Made by a program: the position numbers and the translations under genes
Source: Klebsiella grimontii
GTDB lineage: Bacteria; Pseudomonadota; Gammaproteobacteria; Enterobacterales; Enterobacteriaceae
Reading direction: 5' to 3'
DNA length: 64,000 nt
Assembly: GCF_900200035.1 (NCBI RefSeq)
Contig: NZ_FZTC01000014.1
Span: 1-64,000 of the forward strand
Shown here: positions 38,823-47,901 of the stretch, piece after piece
How positions within the stretch are numbered: position 1 is the stretch's first letter
How the letters are laid out: the number at the start of each line of letters is the position of its first letter
The notes under the pieces: generated by a model
Databases searched by the model: none
What the model was told of the DNA's origin: nothing
The model's input: only the letters and a program-made list of their open reading frames with translations

Positions 38823-40142
38823 TTATGCGGGTTCGGTTTGGTTCACTAAATCCGGGAGATCCTCCAGAGACAGCTCGCCGGAGATAAGTTTGGGGAGCAG
38901 AGTGTCGCGAAGGGCGGTTAGATCATATGTATTTCGATTGTTGAAGCTTATTCTTTTAAATATGATATCTGTTGATATTTTATATTGATGCAGTATATCA
39001 GTATCAGGTAAAAGAATGGGGATTTTTCTTATGATCTTAGAGTTGACAGCCGTTGCAATAGAGGATGTACTTCCTAAAGTATTGTAATCAAAATGCTGTA
39101 AGTATGAATACAGATACTCTTTGTTGACCCCATGCTTCATATTATAAAAATGAGCAATAGCCTCATTGGTGGTTAATATGCTCTCTGCTATCGCTATTCG
39201 GCCAATAGTCAGTTTGAAGCTTAATAAAACAGCTCCTTTAGGTACAATCTTTACGTTGTAGTTATTTACTGCATCAGTAGTTAAATATTCACTGCTTTCT
39301 TTAATAAATACATTGCAATTACCAAGATCCTTAATTGAGACCCATGTGTAATTGCTGTCTTTTTTGTGGCTGAAGCACTCCTTTTGATTACGTGGAGGTG
39401 TTTTCCCGATAGAAATTGTTGCGATTTCTTCAGCATTTTTGTGATACCAATCTTTCGGCACCCAACCCAACTCTGTTTCTTCAAATTCAGCCGGGAACAG
39501 TGCACGGATATCCGCCGGAAGTGGTTTGAAATCTGCACTACTGCGTACTTTTTGACGCAGTTCGGCGCGAGATTGCAGCGCTTCCGGGATTGGGTTTCCC
39601 GCATCCAGCGCGTTATCAATCACCGGGTCAAAATCCACAAACCAGGATTTGAACAGGGTTTGTGACATTTGTTCCAGGGTTTGGTTGATTTGCTTACCAA
39701 GCGTGACTCTTTTCTCTAATTGATAAAGCTGGGCAGCCACTTTTTGTTGGATATCTAGATAAATAGGTACTTTAACTTTGGCCTTGTGCAGATGATTTCT
39801 GTTTACTCCTGGTACTGCTGCTTTATCTGTATAGTCTGCATACGAAATTGTCTGAAGAAGGTAATACACGAATAAAGGATCGTTTCCCTTAAAGTCAACA
39901 ACATAAAGTGTTGTATTGAGAGGCCAAAAATCTTCTTCAGAATAGAAAACCTCACCAATTGTTCCATATCGACCTGTTACTACACCAGGCCCCTTAACCA
40001 TTGGTTTGTCATGGAAATCAGTAAAACCTGATGAGGAAATTATTGGGATGCTACCTTCGTTTCGAGTGCTTTTAGGAAGATCATAACCACGTTTAAGCTC
40101 AATAAAATCGCCTAATTCACATTCTTTCCACTTACTCCCCAT
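38823..40142 (-). CDS. hsdS: Type I restriction enzyme, specificity subunit HsdS
   Basis: 439 residues with two target-recognition domains (about 1-140 and 225-380), each followed by a conserved helical spacer (about 145-175, LEKRVTLGKQINQTLEQMSQ, and near the C-terminus LTALRDTLLPKLISGELSL). Sets the two-part DNA target of the complex. The second recognition domain is more AT-rich than the flanks, typical of exchanged TRDs. It overlaps hsdM by 11 bases. The target sequence cannot be predicted by eye. Confidence 0.95.
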   Translation of the reverse strand: MGSKWKECELGDFIELKRGYDLPKSTRNEGSIPIISSSGFTDFHDKPMVKGPGVVTGRYGTIGEVFYSEEDFWPLNTTLYVVDFKGNDPLFVYYLLQTISYADYTDKAAVPGVNRNHLHKAKVKVPIYLDIQQKVAAQLYQLEKRVTLGKQINQTLEQMSQTLFKSWFVDFDPVIDNALDAGNPIPEALQSRAELRQKVRSSADFKPLPADIRALFPAEFEETELGWVPKDWYHKNAEEIATISIGKTPPRNQKECFSHKKDSNYTWVSIKDLGNCNVFIKESSEYLTTDAVNNYNVKIVPKGAVLLSFKLTIGRIAIAESILTTNEAIAHFYNMKHGVNKEYLYSYLQHFDYNTLGSTSSIATAVNSKIIRKIPILLPDTDILHQYKISTDIIFKRISFNNRNTYDLTALRDTLLPKLISGELSLEDLPDLVNQTEPA

Positions 40143-41751
40143 AACCCAACGCCTCCAGGTTCTGGCGAATGGCTTTATCCAGTTCTTCCGCCTGCTTCAT
40201 CTGCGCAAACAACGTCTGCGACAACTCGCGCATTTTGGTTTCAAATGCCACGCCGTCGTCTTCCTGCTCGGCGGCACCGACGTAGCGGCCCGGCGTCAGC
40301 ACATAGTCGTTAGCCTTCATCTCTGCAATAGTCGCGACCTTGCAGAACCCGGCCTGGTCTTCGTACTGCGCCAGCTTGCTGTCGCCGCGCTTAACGCGCT
40401 CGACCAGCTCTTCCGGTGTGCTGCGCCAGGCATGGTAGGTGTCGGCGATGATGGCGATGTCGTCCGCCGTCAGCTCTTTGATGGTGCGGTTGATCATGGT
40501 GCCAAGGTTACGCGCATCGATAAACAGCGTTTCGCCCTGACGGTTACGATAGCCTTTGGCCGGATCGGCCGCCTTCGACTTAGTCATAAACCACAGGCAC
40601 ACCGGGATCTGGGTGGTGAAGAACAGCTGGCCGGGCAGGGCAATCATGCAGTCGATCAGATCGTTTTCGATCATCTGCGCGCGGATCTCTCCTTCGCCGC
40701 TGGTGTTGGAGCTCATCGAGCCGTTCGCCAGCACAAAACCGGCGGTACCGTTGGCCGACAGCTTGGAAAGCATATGCAAAATCCAGCCGTAGTTGGCGTT
40801 ACCGGTCGGCGGCGTGCGGTAGCCAGCAAAGCGCGGGTCTTTGGTCAGCTCGGCATCGTTGCGCCAGTCTTTCAGGTTAAACGGCGGGTTGGCCAGAATA
40901 TAGTCGGCTTTCAGGTCCGGGTGCTGGTCGCTGAAGAAGGTGTCCGCCGGGCGCTCGCCGAGGTTGGCGGAGAGGCCGCGAATGGCAAGGTTCATCTTCG
41001 CCAGCTTGTAGGTGGTGGCCGTCAGCTCCTGACCGTACAGGGCGATATCACGGCTTTTCCCCTGATGGCTTTCGACAAACTTCACCGACTGCACAAACAT
41101 CCCCGCCGAACCGCAGCAGGGGTCATAGATTTTGCCCTCGAACGGTTCGAGCATTTCGGTCAGCAGCGTCACCACGCATTTTGGCGTATAGAACTCGCCG
41201 CCGCCTTTACCCTCAGTGGCGGCAAACTTGCCGAGGAAGTATTCATACACGCGACCGACCAGGTCTTCTTTCGACAGCGCTTCCACGTCGGTTTCGTGGG
41301 CCAGCGTTTCGATGTTATCGATGGTGTCGATAAGCGACGCCAGCTTCTTGGTTTCCAGATTCTGACGGCTGAAGTAGTTGTCCGGCAGCGCGCCTTTCAG
41401 CGTCGGGTTGCGCTTCTCAATGGTGGAGAGCGCGGTATCAATGCGCACGGCAATATCATCCTGTTTGGCGTGCTGCTTGATGAACGACCAGCGCGCCTCT
41501 TCCGGCAGATAGAAGATGTTGTCCTGCTGATAGAAGACTTCCATTTCGAGGAAATCGCCCTGGCCTTCGTCTTCCATCTTTTTGCGGCGGGCTTCAAACT
41601 TATCGCTGATAAATTTGAGGAACACGAGGCTCAGCACCACGTGCTTGTATTCGGAGGATTCAACGCTGCCACGAAGCTGGTTCGCGGTATCCCATAATGT
41701 GTCTTCAAAGCCTTTCTTTGCTTTGGCTTTTTTGGTTGGTGCTTTGGCCAT
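40132..41751 (-). CDS. hsdM: Type I restriction enzyme, methylase subunit HsdM
   Basis: 539 residues. Adenine-N6 methylase: FYTP at 187-190, SAM motif DPCCGSAGMF at 210-219, catalytic NPPF at 288-291, with the HsdM N-terminal helical domain before and a coiled C-terminal end that contacts HsdS. Forms the M2S methylase and, with HsdR, the restriction complex. First gene of the hsd operon, 63 bases after the Mrr-like gene; that spacer is large enough for its own promoter. Confidence 0.95.
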   Translation of the reverse strand: MAKAPTKKAKAKKGFEDTLWDTANQLRGSVESSEYKHVVLSLVFLKFISDKFEARRKKMEDEGQGDFLEMEVFYQQDNIFYLPEEARWSFIKQHAKQDDIAVRIDTALSTIEKRNPTLKGALPDNYFSRQNLETKKLASLIDTIDNIETLAHETDVEALSKEDLVGRVYEYFLGKFAATEGKGGGEFYTPKCVVTLLTEMLEPFEGKIYDPCCGSAGMFVQSVKFVESHQGKSRDIALYGQELTATTYKLAKMNLAIRGLSANLGERPADTFFSDQHPDLKADYILANPPFNLKDWRNDAELTKDPRFAGYRTPPTGNANYGWILHMLSKLSANGTAGFVLANGSMSSNTSGEGEIRAQMIENDLIDCMIALPGQLFFTTQIPVCLWFMTKSKAADPAKGYRNRQGETLFIDARNLGTMINRTIKELTADDIAIIADTYHAWRSTPEELVERVKRGDSKLAQYEDQAGFCKVATIAEMKANDYVLTPGRYVGAAEQEDDGVAFETKMRELSQTLFAQMKQAEELDKAIRQNLEALGYGE

Positions 41752-41814
41752 GATGAACTCGTTCTGGAAAAATTTGCTGGCTATTGTAACGGTAAAAGAG
41801 GTGAAGTTCGCCCT

Positions 41815-42981
41815 CTACTCAATCTCCAGCTCATCAAACAGTTGTAAATCCACGTCCAGTAATTCAACGGCATTACTGCGTCTGATCCCGACGTTGTTTT
41901 CAATCAACAGTTCCAGCAGGCGATCGCCGTCGATTAGCGTAATCGGCGCGGCTCCGGGGAATAACGCCGCCTCTGCGCATTTTGCCGCAAATTTTCCAGT
42001 GGTGATTAGCGTGCCGCGAATAGCTTTGTGGTAGGGCAAAGCGCCGCGCAGCTGATCGATAAACGGGCGGGTAATGGTATTTTGCATCCGCTTCACCTGC
42101 ACCACTTCGGTAATAGTGGTGATGCCAACCTGCACTTTACCGACCACATCCACGCCTTTATCGCCGGAGGCTTTGGTCACCTCGACTTGTTCATAACCCA
42201 TCGCTTCCAGTAGTTGGCCGACCAGATGCTCAAATTTGTAGGGATTCATAGTGGAGATCTGTTCACGCAGCAGCTCTTTTTGCTGTTGATTGTAGCGCTT
42301 CACTGCATCCAGAAGTTCTTTGCGCGGGTCGGTTTGGCGTTCTGGCAGCGCTTTGCCAAGCCATTTTCTACCGGTATCGGTAATTTTGTAGCTCATCCCT
42401 TCGCGGGCCACCAGTTTACGTTCAACCAGGTTATACAGCCGGGCATAGAGCGTTGTTTTAACTGAACTTGGAGAGGCGAATTTAGAGTGCTGATGCAAGA
42501 AAGCCTGCCATTCCGGAAGCAGATCGGCGCGCCGGGCCTGTTCGCGGCCGGCGAGCAATTCCAATAGCTGCAGCATGCCTTCAATATCGTCCAGTTTACG
42601 CAGCGTCGCTTCATCATAAGCGAGGAATAAGCGTCCTTGTTCACTGGGATGCCAGCCACCATCCTCATCGGTCTGCATCAAATCGAATAGCGGGTTGTTG
42701 ATAAACATATAACAACCATAGCTGTGGCGGGGGTTAAGTATATGGTTATCTGTATTCCAGATTTGCCAGGCAATTTTGGCATCCTCACCGCTCAGTCGTT
42801 CCTTAATCCAGTGGTCCGGTTCGGACCAGTCAACCGGGTTCTGTGGCGTGCCGGTCTGTTCCTGAATGGCGGAGATCATATTACGGACCGATTTTACTGA
42901 GCATCCTGCTACGGCTTTCATCATGGCGCGGGCCTGGTCGTAGGTCGGGAACAATGGGGTAATGACTTTGTAATTTCGCAT
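41815..42981 (-). CDS. Mrr-like restriction endonuclease
   Basis: 388 residues. The C-terminal half carries the Mrr_cat nuclease: MNPYKFEHLVGQLLEAMGY, then GDKGVDVVG and EVVQVKR, the D...QxK active site of the PD-(D/E)XK fold. The N-terminal half is unlike E. coli Mrr; its middle (about 180-245) could be a winged-helix reader (YKITDTGRKWLGKAL). Probably cuts modified DNA (type IV), which fits its place next to hsdM as in the E. coli immigration control region. I chose the ATG at 42981 behind GAAGGA; the frame is open to 43053. Confidence 0.85.
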   Translation of the reverse strand: MRNYKVITPLFPTYDQARAMMKAVAGCSVKSVRNMISAIQEQTGTPQNPVDWSEPDHWIKERLSGEDAKIAWQIWNTDNHILNPRHSYGCYMFINNPLFDLMQTDEDGGWHPSEQGRLFLAYDEATLRKLDDIEGMLQLLELLAGREQARRADLLPEWQAFLHQHSKFASPSSVKTTLYARLYNLVERKLVAREGMSYKITDTGRKWLGKALPERQTDPRKELLDAVKRYNQQQKELLREQISTMNPYKFEHLVGQLLEAMGYEQVEVTKASGDKGVDVVGKVQVGITTITEVVQVKRMQNTITRPFIDQLRGALPYHKAIRGTLITTGKFAAKCAEAALFPGAAPITLIDGDRLLELLIENNVGIRRSNAVELLDVDLQLFDELEIE

Positions 42982-43102
42982 GGCAATTCCTTCGCTAAAG
43001 CAATGTACAGCATCATGGCATTTTATAAACAGTGATGAAGGGTCGGCTATCACTAAATGTATGTAATTTCATAATATTGCTCGCCTTGGCGGGTATTCAT
43101 GT

Positions 43103-43200
43103 GTCTTCCCCGGAGGCGGCGCTTGACGCGCCTTGTCCGGGCTACCGATCCGCAGACGGCGGTGAACCCGTAGCCCGGTCAGCGCAGCGCCACCGGGGAC
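43103..43200. repeat. REP/BIME-like repeat between the Mrr-like gene and yjiR
   Basis: One unit, CCCCGGAGGCGGCGCTTGACG...GTCCGGGCTACC, with inverted partner GTAGCCCGGTCAGCGCAGCGCCACCGGGG. It marks the other edge of the defence island; the repeat at 31.2 kb marks the first edge. Confidence 0.8.
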
Positions 43201-43212
43201 CAGCCTATAACC

Positions 43213-44625
43213 TCACTCCATCGCCACCTTCACCGCCATGCCCAGCTGCACCATCACCTCTTTATGCTTCTCAATCGGCGGCAGGGCGCAGTTGATCCTT
43301 AAGCAGTTGCGATACTTCCCGGATGCTGAAAACAGCGATCCCGGCGCGACCTGGATCTTCAGCCGGCACAGCTGCTTCGCGACGCAGACCATGTCCACCT
43401 GCTCCGGCAGCTCGACCCACAGCATAAAGCCGCCTTTCGGGCGGGTAACGCAGATTCCGCAGGGGAAAAACTCCCGCAGCCAACAGGTGTAGATCTCCAT
43501 ATTACGCTGATAGATCTGCCGCATCCGCCGTACGTGGCGGTGGTAGTGGCCTTCGCGAATAAAGTTACAGGCCGCCAGCTGGGTGGAGGGGACGTTGGTG
43601 CCGCTCGCGGCATACTTCATCTGTAGCAGACGATCGTAATAACGGCCGGGGGCAATCCAGCCGATGCGCAGGCCGGGAGCGATGGTTTTGGTAAACGAAC
43701 TGCAGAGCATCACCCGGCCATCGATATCCCAGGAATGGATGGTGCGCGGGCGCGGGTATTCGGTCGCCAGCTCGCCGTAGATATCATCCTCAAAGATAAC
43801 GATATCGTGGCGCTGGACGAGGCATAGCACCGCCCGCTTGCGGGCATCCGGCATGATAAATCCCAGCGGATTATTGCAGTTGGGGACCAGGATCACCCCT
43901 TTGATCGGCCATTGATCGAGCGCCAGCTCTAACGCCTCGATGCTGATCCCGGTTTCCGGATCGGTGGGGATCTCGATGGTTTTTAGCCCTAATCCGCGTA
44001 GCATCTGCATGGTGCCGTAGTAGCAAGGGGATTCGACGGCGACGATATCGCCGGGCTGGCACACCGACAGCAGCGCCAGCGACAGCGCGCTGTGGCAGCC
44101 GCTGGTAAGCACCAGATCGTTGGCGGTGACCACCGAACCGCCGTCGAGCATCAGGCGGGCGATCTGTTCGCGCAGTTCGCGACGCCCGGCCAGCTCGTCG
44201 TAGTTCAACACTTCGCTAAGGTTGTGCTGAATTGCCCGGCTCAGCTCGCGCCAGATAGGCTTCAGGCTTGGCTGGGTGACGTCCGGCGAGCCGCCGCCGA
44301 AGGGGATAATCGATTTATCGTGGCGGGCGTCGAGCATGGTCAGCACCTGATCCCACTGAGTGATCTCTACCGGGCGCTGGACCGGCCGCGACATCGGCGG
44401 CACCGGCGGCTGAGCTTTACGCGGGGCCACGAAATAGCCGGATCGCGGCTGCGGCACGATCAGCTGCTGCTGTTCCAGCGTCTGGTAGGCCTGCTGAACG
44501 GTGCTGATGCTGACGCCGTGTTCCTGGCTCAGGCTGCGTACCGACGGCAGCTTTTCGCCGGGGCGATACAGCCCCTGTTCGATGCGTTCTGCCAGCAGGC
44601 TGGCCAGATGTTGATAGCGGGTCAT
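43213..44625 (-). CDS. yjiR: MocR-type PLP-dependent transcription factor YjiR
   Basis: 470 residues, same length and close sequence to E. coli YjiR. N-terminal GntR winged helix (residues about 1-75, LPSVRSLSQEHGVSISTVQQAYQ) joined to an aminotransferase fold I domain that binds PLP; the Schiff-base lysine is expected in SSFTKTIAPGLRIGW. MocR proteins use the PLP domain to sense a ligand rather than as an enzyme. Four copies of an ATACAGATT-like site lie in the spacer to divergent yjiS. Target pathway unknown. Confidence 0.93.
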   Translation of the reverse strand: MTRYQHLASLLAERIEQGLYRPGEKLPSVRSLSQEHGVSISTVQQAYQTLEQQQLIVPQPRSGYFVAPRKAQPPVPPMSRPVQRPVEITQWDQVLTMLDARHDKSIIPFGGGSPDVTQPSLKPIWRELSRAIQHNLSEVLNYDELAGRRELREQIARLMLDGGSVVTANDLVLTSGCHSALSLALLSVCQPGDIVAVESPCYYGTMQMLRGLGLKTIEIPTDPETGISIEALELALDQWPIKGVILVPNCNNPLGFIMPDARKRAVLCLVQRHDIVIFEDDIYGELATEYPRPRTIHSWDIDGRVMLCSSFTKTIAPGLRIGWIAPGRYYDRLLQMKYAASGTNVPSTQLAACNFIREGHYHRHVRRMRQIYQRNMEIYTCWLREFFPCGICVTRPKGGFMLWVELPEQVDMVCVAKQLCRLKIQVAPGSLFSASGKYRNCLRINCALPPIEKHKEVMVQLGMAVKVAME

Positions 44626-44646
44626 GCTGTATCCTTGATCGTCGCC

Positions 44647-44747
44647 ATACAGATCAATAAACCAGTACAGATTGGCGGTAAAAATGAGGTCTGCTGTACG
44701 TTTTAGCGAATCTGTATGTTAAAGAAAAGTATTTTGTGAATCTGTAT
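44647..44747. promoter_or_regulatory. Four ATACAGATT-like sites upstream of yjiR
   Basis: ATACAGATC (44647-44655) and GTACAGATT (44665-44673) on one strand face AATCTGTAT (44709-44717) and AATCTGTAT (44739-44747) on the other. Repeated half sites in this spacing are typical of MocR regulators, so these are probably YjiR operators controlling yjiR and perhaps yjiS. Confidence 0.6.
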
Positions 44748-44802
44748 TGTTTAGCCCCGGATCCGTGAAGATAAAGCCTCTGGCAAGGTGAGGAGGTAGA
44801 GG

Positions 44803-44967
44803 ATGGAATTTCACGAGAATCGGACAAGACAGCCGTTTATCGGCTTCGTATTTCTGGCGCGGATAATCAAAAAATGGTGGCTTCGCGAACAAACACGCAG
44901 AACATTGCAGCGAATGAGCGACGAACAGCTAAAAGATGTCGGACTGCGCCGGGATCAGATCAATTAA
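44803..44967 (+). CDS. yjiS: Small DUF1127 protein YjiS
   Basis: 54 residues, below usual ORF cut-offs. It starts MEFHENRTRQPFIGFVFLAR and ends with the DUF1127 motif MSDEQLKDVGLRRDQIN. Same length as E. coli YjiS and in the same place, divergent from yjiR. Strong ribosome site AGGAGG. DUF1127 proteins are small Arg-rich proteins, some of which bind RNA or affect metabolism elsewhere; no function is known to me for YjiS. Confidence 0.9.
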   Translation: MEFHENRTRQPFIGFVFLARIIKKWWLREQTRRTLQRMSDEQLKDVGLRRDQIN

Positions 44968-44989
44968 AAAGTGCGATTTTTTACCCGGC

Positions 44990-45205
44990 ATTTCCCCGGA
45001 GGCGGCGCTTGACGCGCCTGTCCGGGCTACCGGCCCGCAAACGGTAATCAACCCGTAGCCCCGGTCAGGCGTTAGCCGCCACCGGGGAGATGACCGCAGC
45101 TGCCCTGGAGGTGGTTTCCCGGAGGCGGCGCCTGACGCGCCTTGTGCGGGCTACCAGACCGCGGAGAACTGTAGCCCCGGTAAGCACTAGCGTGACCGGG
45201 GATGA
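44990..45205. repeat. REP/BIME-like repeat, two units
   Basis: Two tandem units of CCCCGGAGGCGGCGCTTGACG...GTCCGGGCTACC type, each with inverted partner GTAGCCCCGGT. A 68-codon ORF across the array is an artefact of the repeat. Together with the MarR operator they fill the 340 bases between yjiS and the MarR gene. Confidence 0.8.
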
Positions 45206-45254
45206 TACATTCATAGAATTTATCAATTCATGCTTATCAATTCTTCGTTTCTTG

Positions 45255-45274
45255 ATACTTATCGTGATAAGTAT
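45255..45274. promoter_or_regulatory. Probable MarR operator
   Basis: Perfect palindrome ATACTTATC (45255-45263), spacer GT, GATAAGTAT (45266-45274), 32 bases before the MarR gene start. Two direct TTATCAATTC copies lie just upstream. MarR proteins bind such AT-rich palindromes and usually repress their own operon. Confidence 0.65.
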
Positions 45275-45306
45275 TATTTTCTTCGCAGCTAAGTGAGGAA
45301 AATAAG

Positions 45307-45771
45307 ATGACCGAAGACGATCTGTTTGCCCAGCGCCCGATGGGCATGCGCATGGCGATGGTCGTGCGCCAGTGGCGCGCGATTATTGATTCTGCCATTA
45401 CCGACACCGGCCTGACCCAGTCAAGCTGGACGGTGCTGATGCAGCTGCATCAGCTGGGGGATAACGTCTCGGTCAGCGAGCTGGCGGAGGTGCAGGGCAT
45501 TGAACTGCCGCCGCTGATGCGCACCCTCACGCAGCTGGAAAAGCAGGGCTATCTGCTGCGTTCAACATCGCCTTATGACAAACGCATCCGCCTGCTGACG
45601 CTGACGGCGGAAGGCCGCGCTATTCTGGAGAAGCTGAACCGCGTGATTGAGACCTATCAACAGCGCGTCACCGAAACTATCCCTGAAGCGCAGCTCGCCG
45701 CCTTTAGCGCCACGTTAAATCAAATTGCCTGCAATCTGCGGACTATCCGCGAAGAAGATAACAAGATCTAA
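45307..45771 (+). CDS. MarR family regulator
   Basis: 154 residues with the MarR winged helix at about 45-110 (VSVSELAEVQGIELPPLMRTLTQLEKQGYLLRSTSPYDKRIRLLTLT). Ribosome site AGGAAA. First gene of a three-gene operon with an HlyD-type adaptor and an aromatic-acid-exporter-like membrane protein; a palindrome lies in front, so it is probably the local repressor released by the exported compound. Confidence 0.88.
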   Translation: MTEDDLFAQRPMGMRMAMVVRQWRAIIDSAITDTGLTQSSWTVLMQLHQLGDNVSVSELAEVQGIELPPLMRTLTQLEKQGYLLRSTSPYDKRIRLLTLTAEGRAILEKLNRVIETYQQRVTETIPEAQLAAFSATLNQIACNLRTIREEDNKI

Positions 45772-45777
45772 AACACT

Positions 45778-46845
45778 ATGATGACCCCTGAACAGAAATT
45801 TGCCCGCTGGGTAAGGGTGAGTATTGCCGCCTTCCTGGCCATATTCGCCTGGTTTATCGTTGCCGATATCTGGATCCCGCTCACGCCGGACTCCACCGTG
45901 ATGCGCGTGGTCACGCCGGTCTCGTCGCGCGTCTCCGGCTATGTCTCCCATGTCTATGTGCACAACAACAGCCAGGTGAAGAAGGGCGATCTGCTCTATG
46001 AACTGGATCCGACGCCGTTTATCAATAAAGTGGAAGCGGCGCAAATCGCCCTTGAACAGGCGAAACTCAGCAACCAGCAGCTGGACGCGCAGATCGCTTC
46101 TGCCCGCGCCAACCTGCGCACCGCCCAGTACACCGCGCGCAACGATAAGGTGACCTTCGATCGCTACCAGCGCCTGAGCACCATGCAGAACGTCTCTCAG
46201 TCGGATCTGGATAAAGTGCGCACCACCTGGCAGACCAGCGAGCAGTCGGTCAGCGCGCTCAACGCCAGCATCCAGAATCTGCTGATCCAGCGCGGCGAGC
46301 GCGACGATGCGCGCAACGTCACGTTGCAGAAGTACCGCAACGCACTGGAAGAGGCGCAGCTTAACCTTGGCTGGACGAAGGTGCGCGCCGAAACCGACGG
46401 CATGGTGAGCAACCTTCAGCTTAACCCCGGTCTGTACGCCACCGCCGCCACGCCGCTGCTGGCGCTGGTCAGCAATCAGACCGATATCGTCGCCGATTTC
46501 CGCGAGAAGAGCCTGCGCCACACCGGCGTCAACACCGATGCCGCGGTGGTGTTTGATGCGCTGCCGGGGAAAGTCTTCCGGGCGCACGTCACCAGCAGCG
46601 ATGCCGGTATTCTGGCCGGACAGGAAGAGGTCAATGGCCAGCTGTCGCAGCCGGAGCAGTCTACCCGCTGGGTGCGCGACGCGCAGCGCATGCGCATTCA
46701 CGTCGCGCTTGATGAGCCGCTGGATAAACCACTTCCCACCGGGGCCCGCGCGACGGTACAGCTCTATAACAGCGATGGCCCGTTCGCCCGCACCTTTGCC
46801 GGCGCGCAGATCCATCTGGTGAGCATGCTGCACTATGTCTATTAA
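45778..46845 (+). CDS. HlyD/EmrA-type membrane fusion protein
   Basis: 355 residues. One N-terminal membrane anchor (about 12-35), a split lipoyl domain (VSSRVSGYVSHVYVHNNSQVKKGDLLYELD), a coiled-coil hairpin and a beta-barrel. It starts six bases after the MarR gene and overlaps the next gene by 11 bases, so it is the periplasmic adaptor of a tripartite or bipartite exporter. Confidence 0.9.
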   Translation: MMTPEQKFARWVRVSIAAFLAIFAWFIVADIWIPLTPDSTVMRVVTPVSSRVSGYVSHVYVHNNSQVKKGDLLYELDPTPFINKVEAAQIALEQAKLSNQQLDAQIASARANLRTAQYTARNDKVTFDRYQRLSTMQNVSQSDLDKVRTTWQTSEQSVSALNASIQNLLIQRGERDDARNVTLQKYRNALEEAQLNLGWTKVRAETDGMVSNLQLNPGLYATAATPLLALVSNQTDIVADFREKSLRHTGVNTDAAVVFDALPGKVFRAHVTSSDAGILAGQEEVNGQLSQPEQSTRWVRDAQRMRIHVALDEPLDKPLPTGARATVQLYNSDGPFARTFAGAQIHLVSMLHYVY

Positions 46846-47899
46846 TACCCTGGCGCGGGTTTTCACCCCGCACGGCAACATCGTCTATACGGCCAACGAT
46901 TTTCGCCAGACGCTGCGCATCGCCGTGGCCGGCACTATCGCGCTGAGCATTTCGACCTTCTACGACGTGCAGTACGGCGTCTTCTTCGTGGTTTATCCGC
47001 TGATGCTGCTGTCGCTGGTGCCGGTGTTTAACCGTCACGTGGCGCGGCAGTTTGTGTTCAGCGCGGCGGTAAACTGCGTCGAAATGGTGCTGATCGTCGG
47101 CTATCTGTCGCAGTGGCCGGTGATGATGACGCTGGTGGTGTTTGGCCTGTACGTAATGCGCTTTCGCTTTATGAGCCAGGGGCCGCTGTTTCTGCTGGGG
47201 TCGATGGGCGTGGTGTGTCAAAGTACGATGCTCAACTTTATGAGCTATCCCACCAGTAACTGGCACACCCTGATGTTCTCCAATATGGAGGCCTGCGTGA
47301 TGGCGGTGGCGCTTAGCGCATTGCTTAACTACTTCATCCCGGACGTTGAACCGCGCAAGCCGCCGCCGCGCATTGAAAAAGATGCTGCCCGTATTCGCCA
47401 TGAATCGCTGCTCTCCGGCAGCGTGGCGACAATGATCTTTGTGATCTTTCAGGTCTGCGACCTGAGCGACTCGCTGTCGGCGCTGATGGCGGGGATTTTA
47501 ATTCTGTTCCCGATGCACTATCGCGGCGCGGTGATCAGCTCGATCTGGCGGGTGGTGGGGGTGGTGCTGGCCTGCCTTTATATTCTGGTGGTGCAGCTGA
47601 TTATCTACGACTTCAGCAACCATATGCTGCTGATGATGCCGCTGATTGGCCTCGGCCTGGCGTTTAGCGCACGCCTGCACGTGATGGAGAAAGTGGGTGC
47701 CGGCGTTGGCTTTGCCAGCATCACCACCATCGGCATCATGTTCGGCCAGAACCTGCATCCCGACCAGGACCTGGTGTTCAGCGATCTGTACCGCATCACT
47801 TCCGTCACCGTGGCGCTGATCGTCACGCTGACCATGGTCTTCCTTATGCATCGGCTGCTGAACTGCTTTGCGCCAACCCGGTTCGTGGTGACTGAATAA
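46835..47899 (+). CDS. DUF2955/FUSC-like inner membrane exporter
   Basis: 354 residues with two blocks of membrane spans (about 25-170 and 200-345) separated by a short Pro-rich cytoplasmic loop (EPRKPPPRIEKD). The plan is that of the DUF2955/FUSC (aromatic acid exporter) group, half the size of AaeB. The MarR-HlyD-FUSC order supports export of an organic acid or drug. Substrate unknown. Confidence 0.85.
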   Translation: MSINTLARVFTPHGNIVYTANDFRQTLRIAVAGTIALSISTFYDVQYGVFFVVYPLMLLSLVPVFNRHVARQFVFSAAVNCVEMVLIVGYLSQWPVMMTLVVFGLYVMRFRFMSQGPLFLLGSMGVVCQSTMLNFMSYPTSNWHTLMFSNMEACVMAVALSALLNYFIPDVEPRKPPPRIEKDAARIRHESLLSGSVATMIFVIFQVCDLSDSLSALMAGILILFPMHYRGAVISSIWRVVGVVLACLYILVVQLIIYDFSNHMLLMMPLIGLGLAFSARLHVMEKVGAGVGFASITTIGIMFGQNLHPDQDLVFSDLYRITSVTVALIVTLTMVFLMHRLLNCFAPTRFVVTE

Positions 47900-47901
47900 G
47901 C

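Noticed and set aside
40432..41697. 421-codon ORF on the plus strand
   Set aside because: Shadow of hsdM on the other strand; His/Val/Gly-rich composition typical of antisense frames.
45090..45296. 68-codon ORF before the MarR gene
   Set aside because: Made of REP-like repeat sequence and the MarR operator; no ribosome site.
45715..46881. 388-codon ORF on the minus strand
   Set aside because: Antisense to the HlyD adaptor gene, no domain seen.
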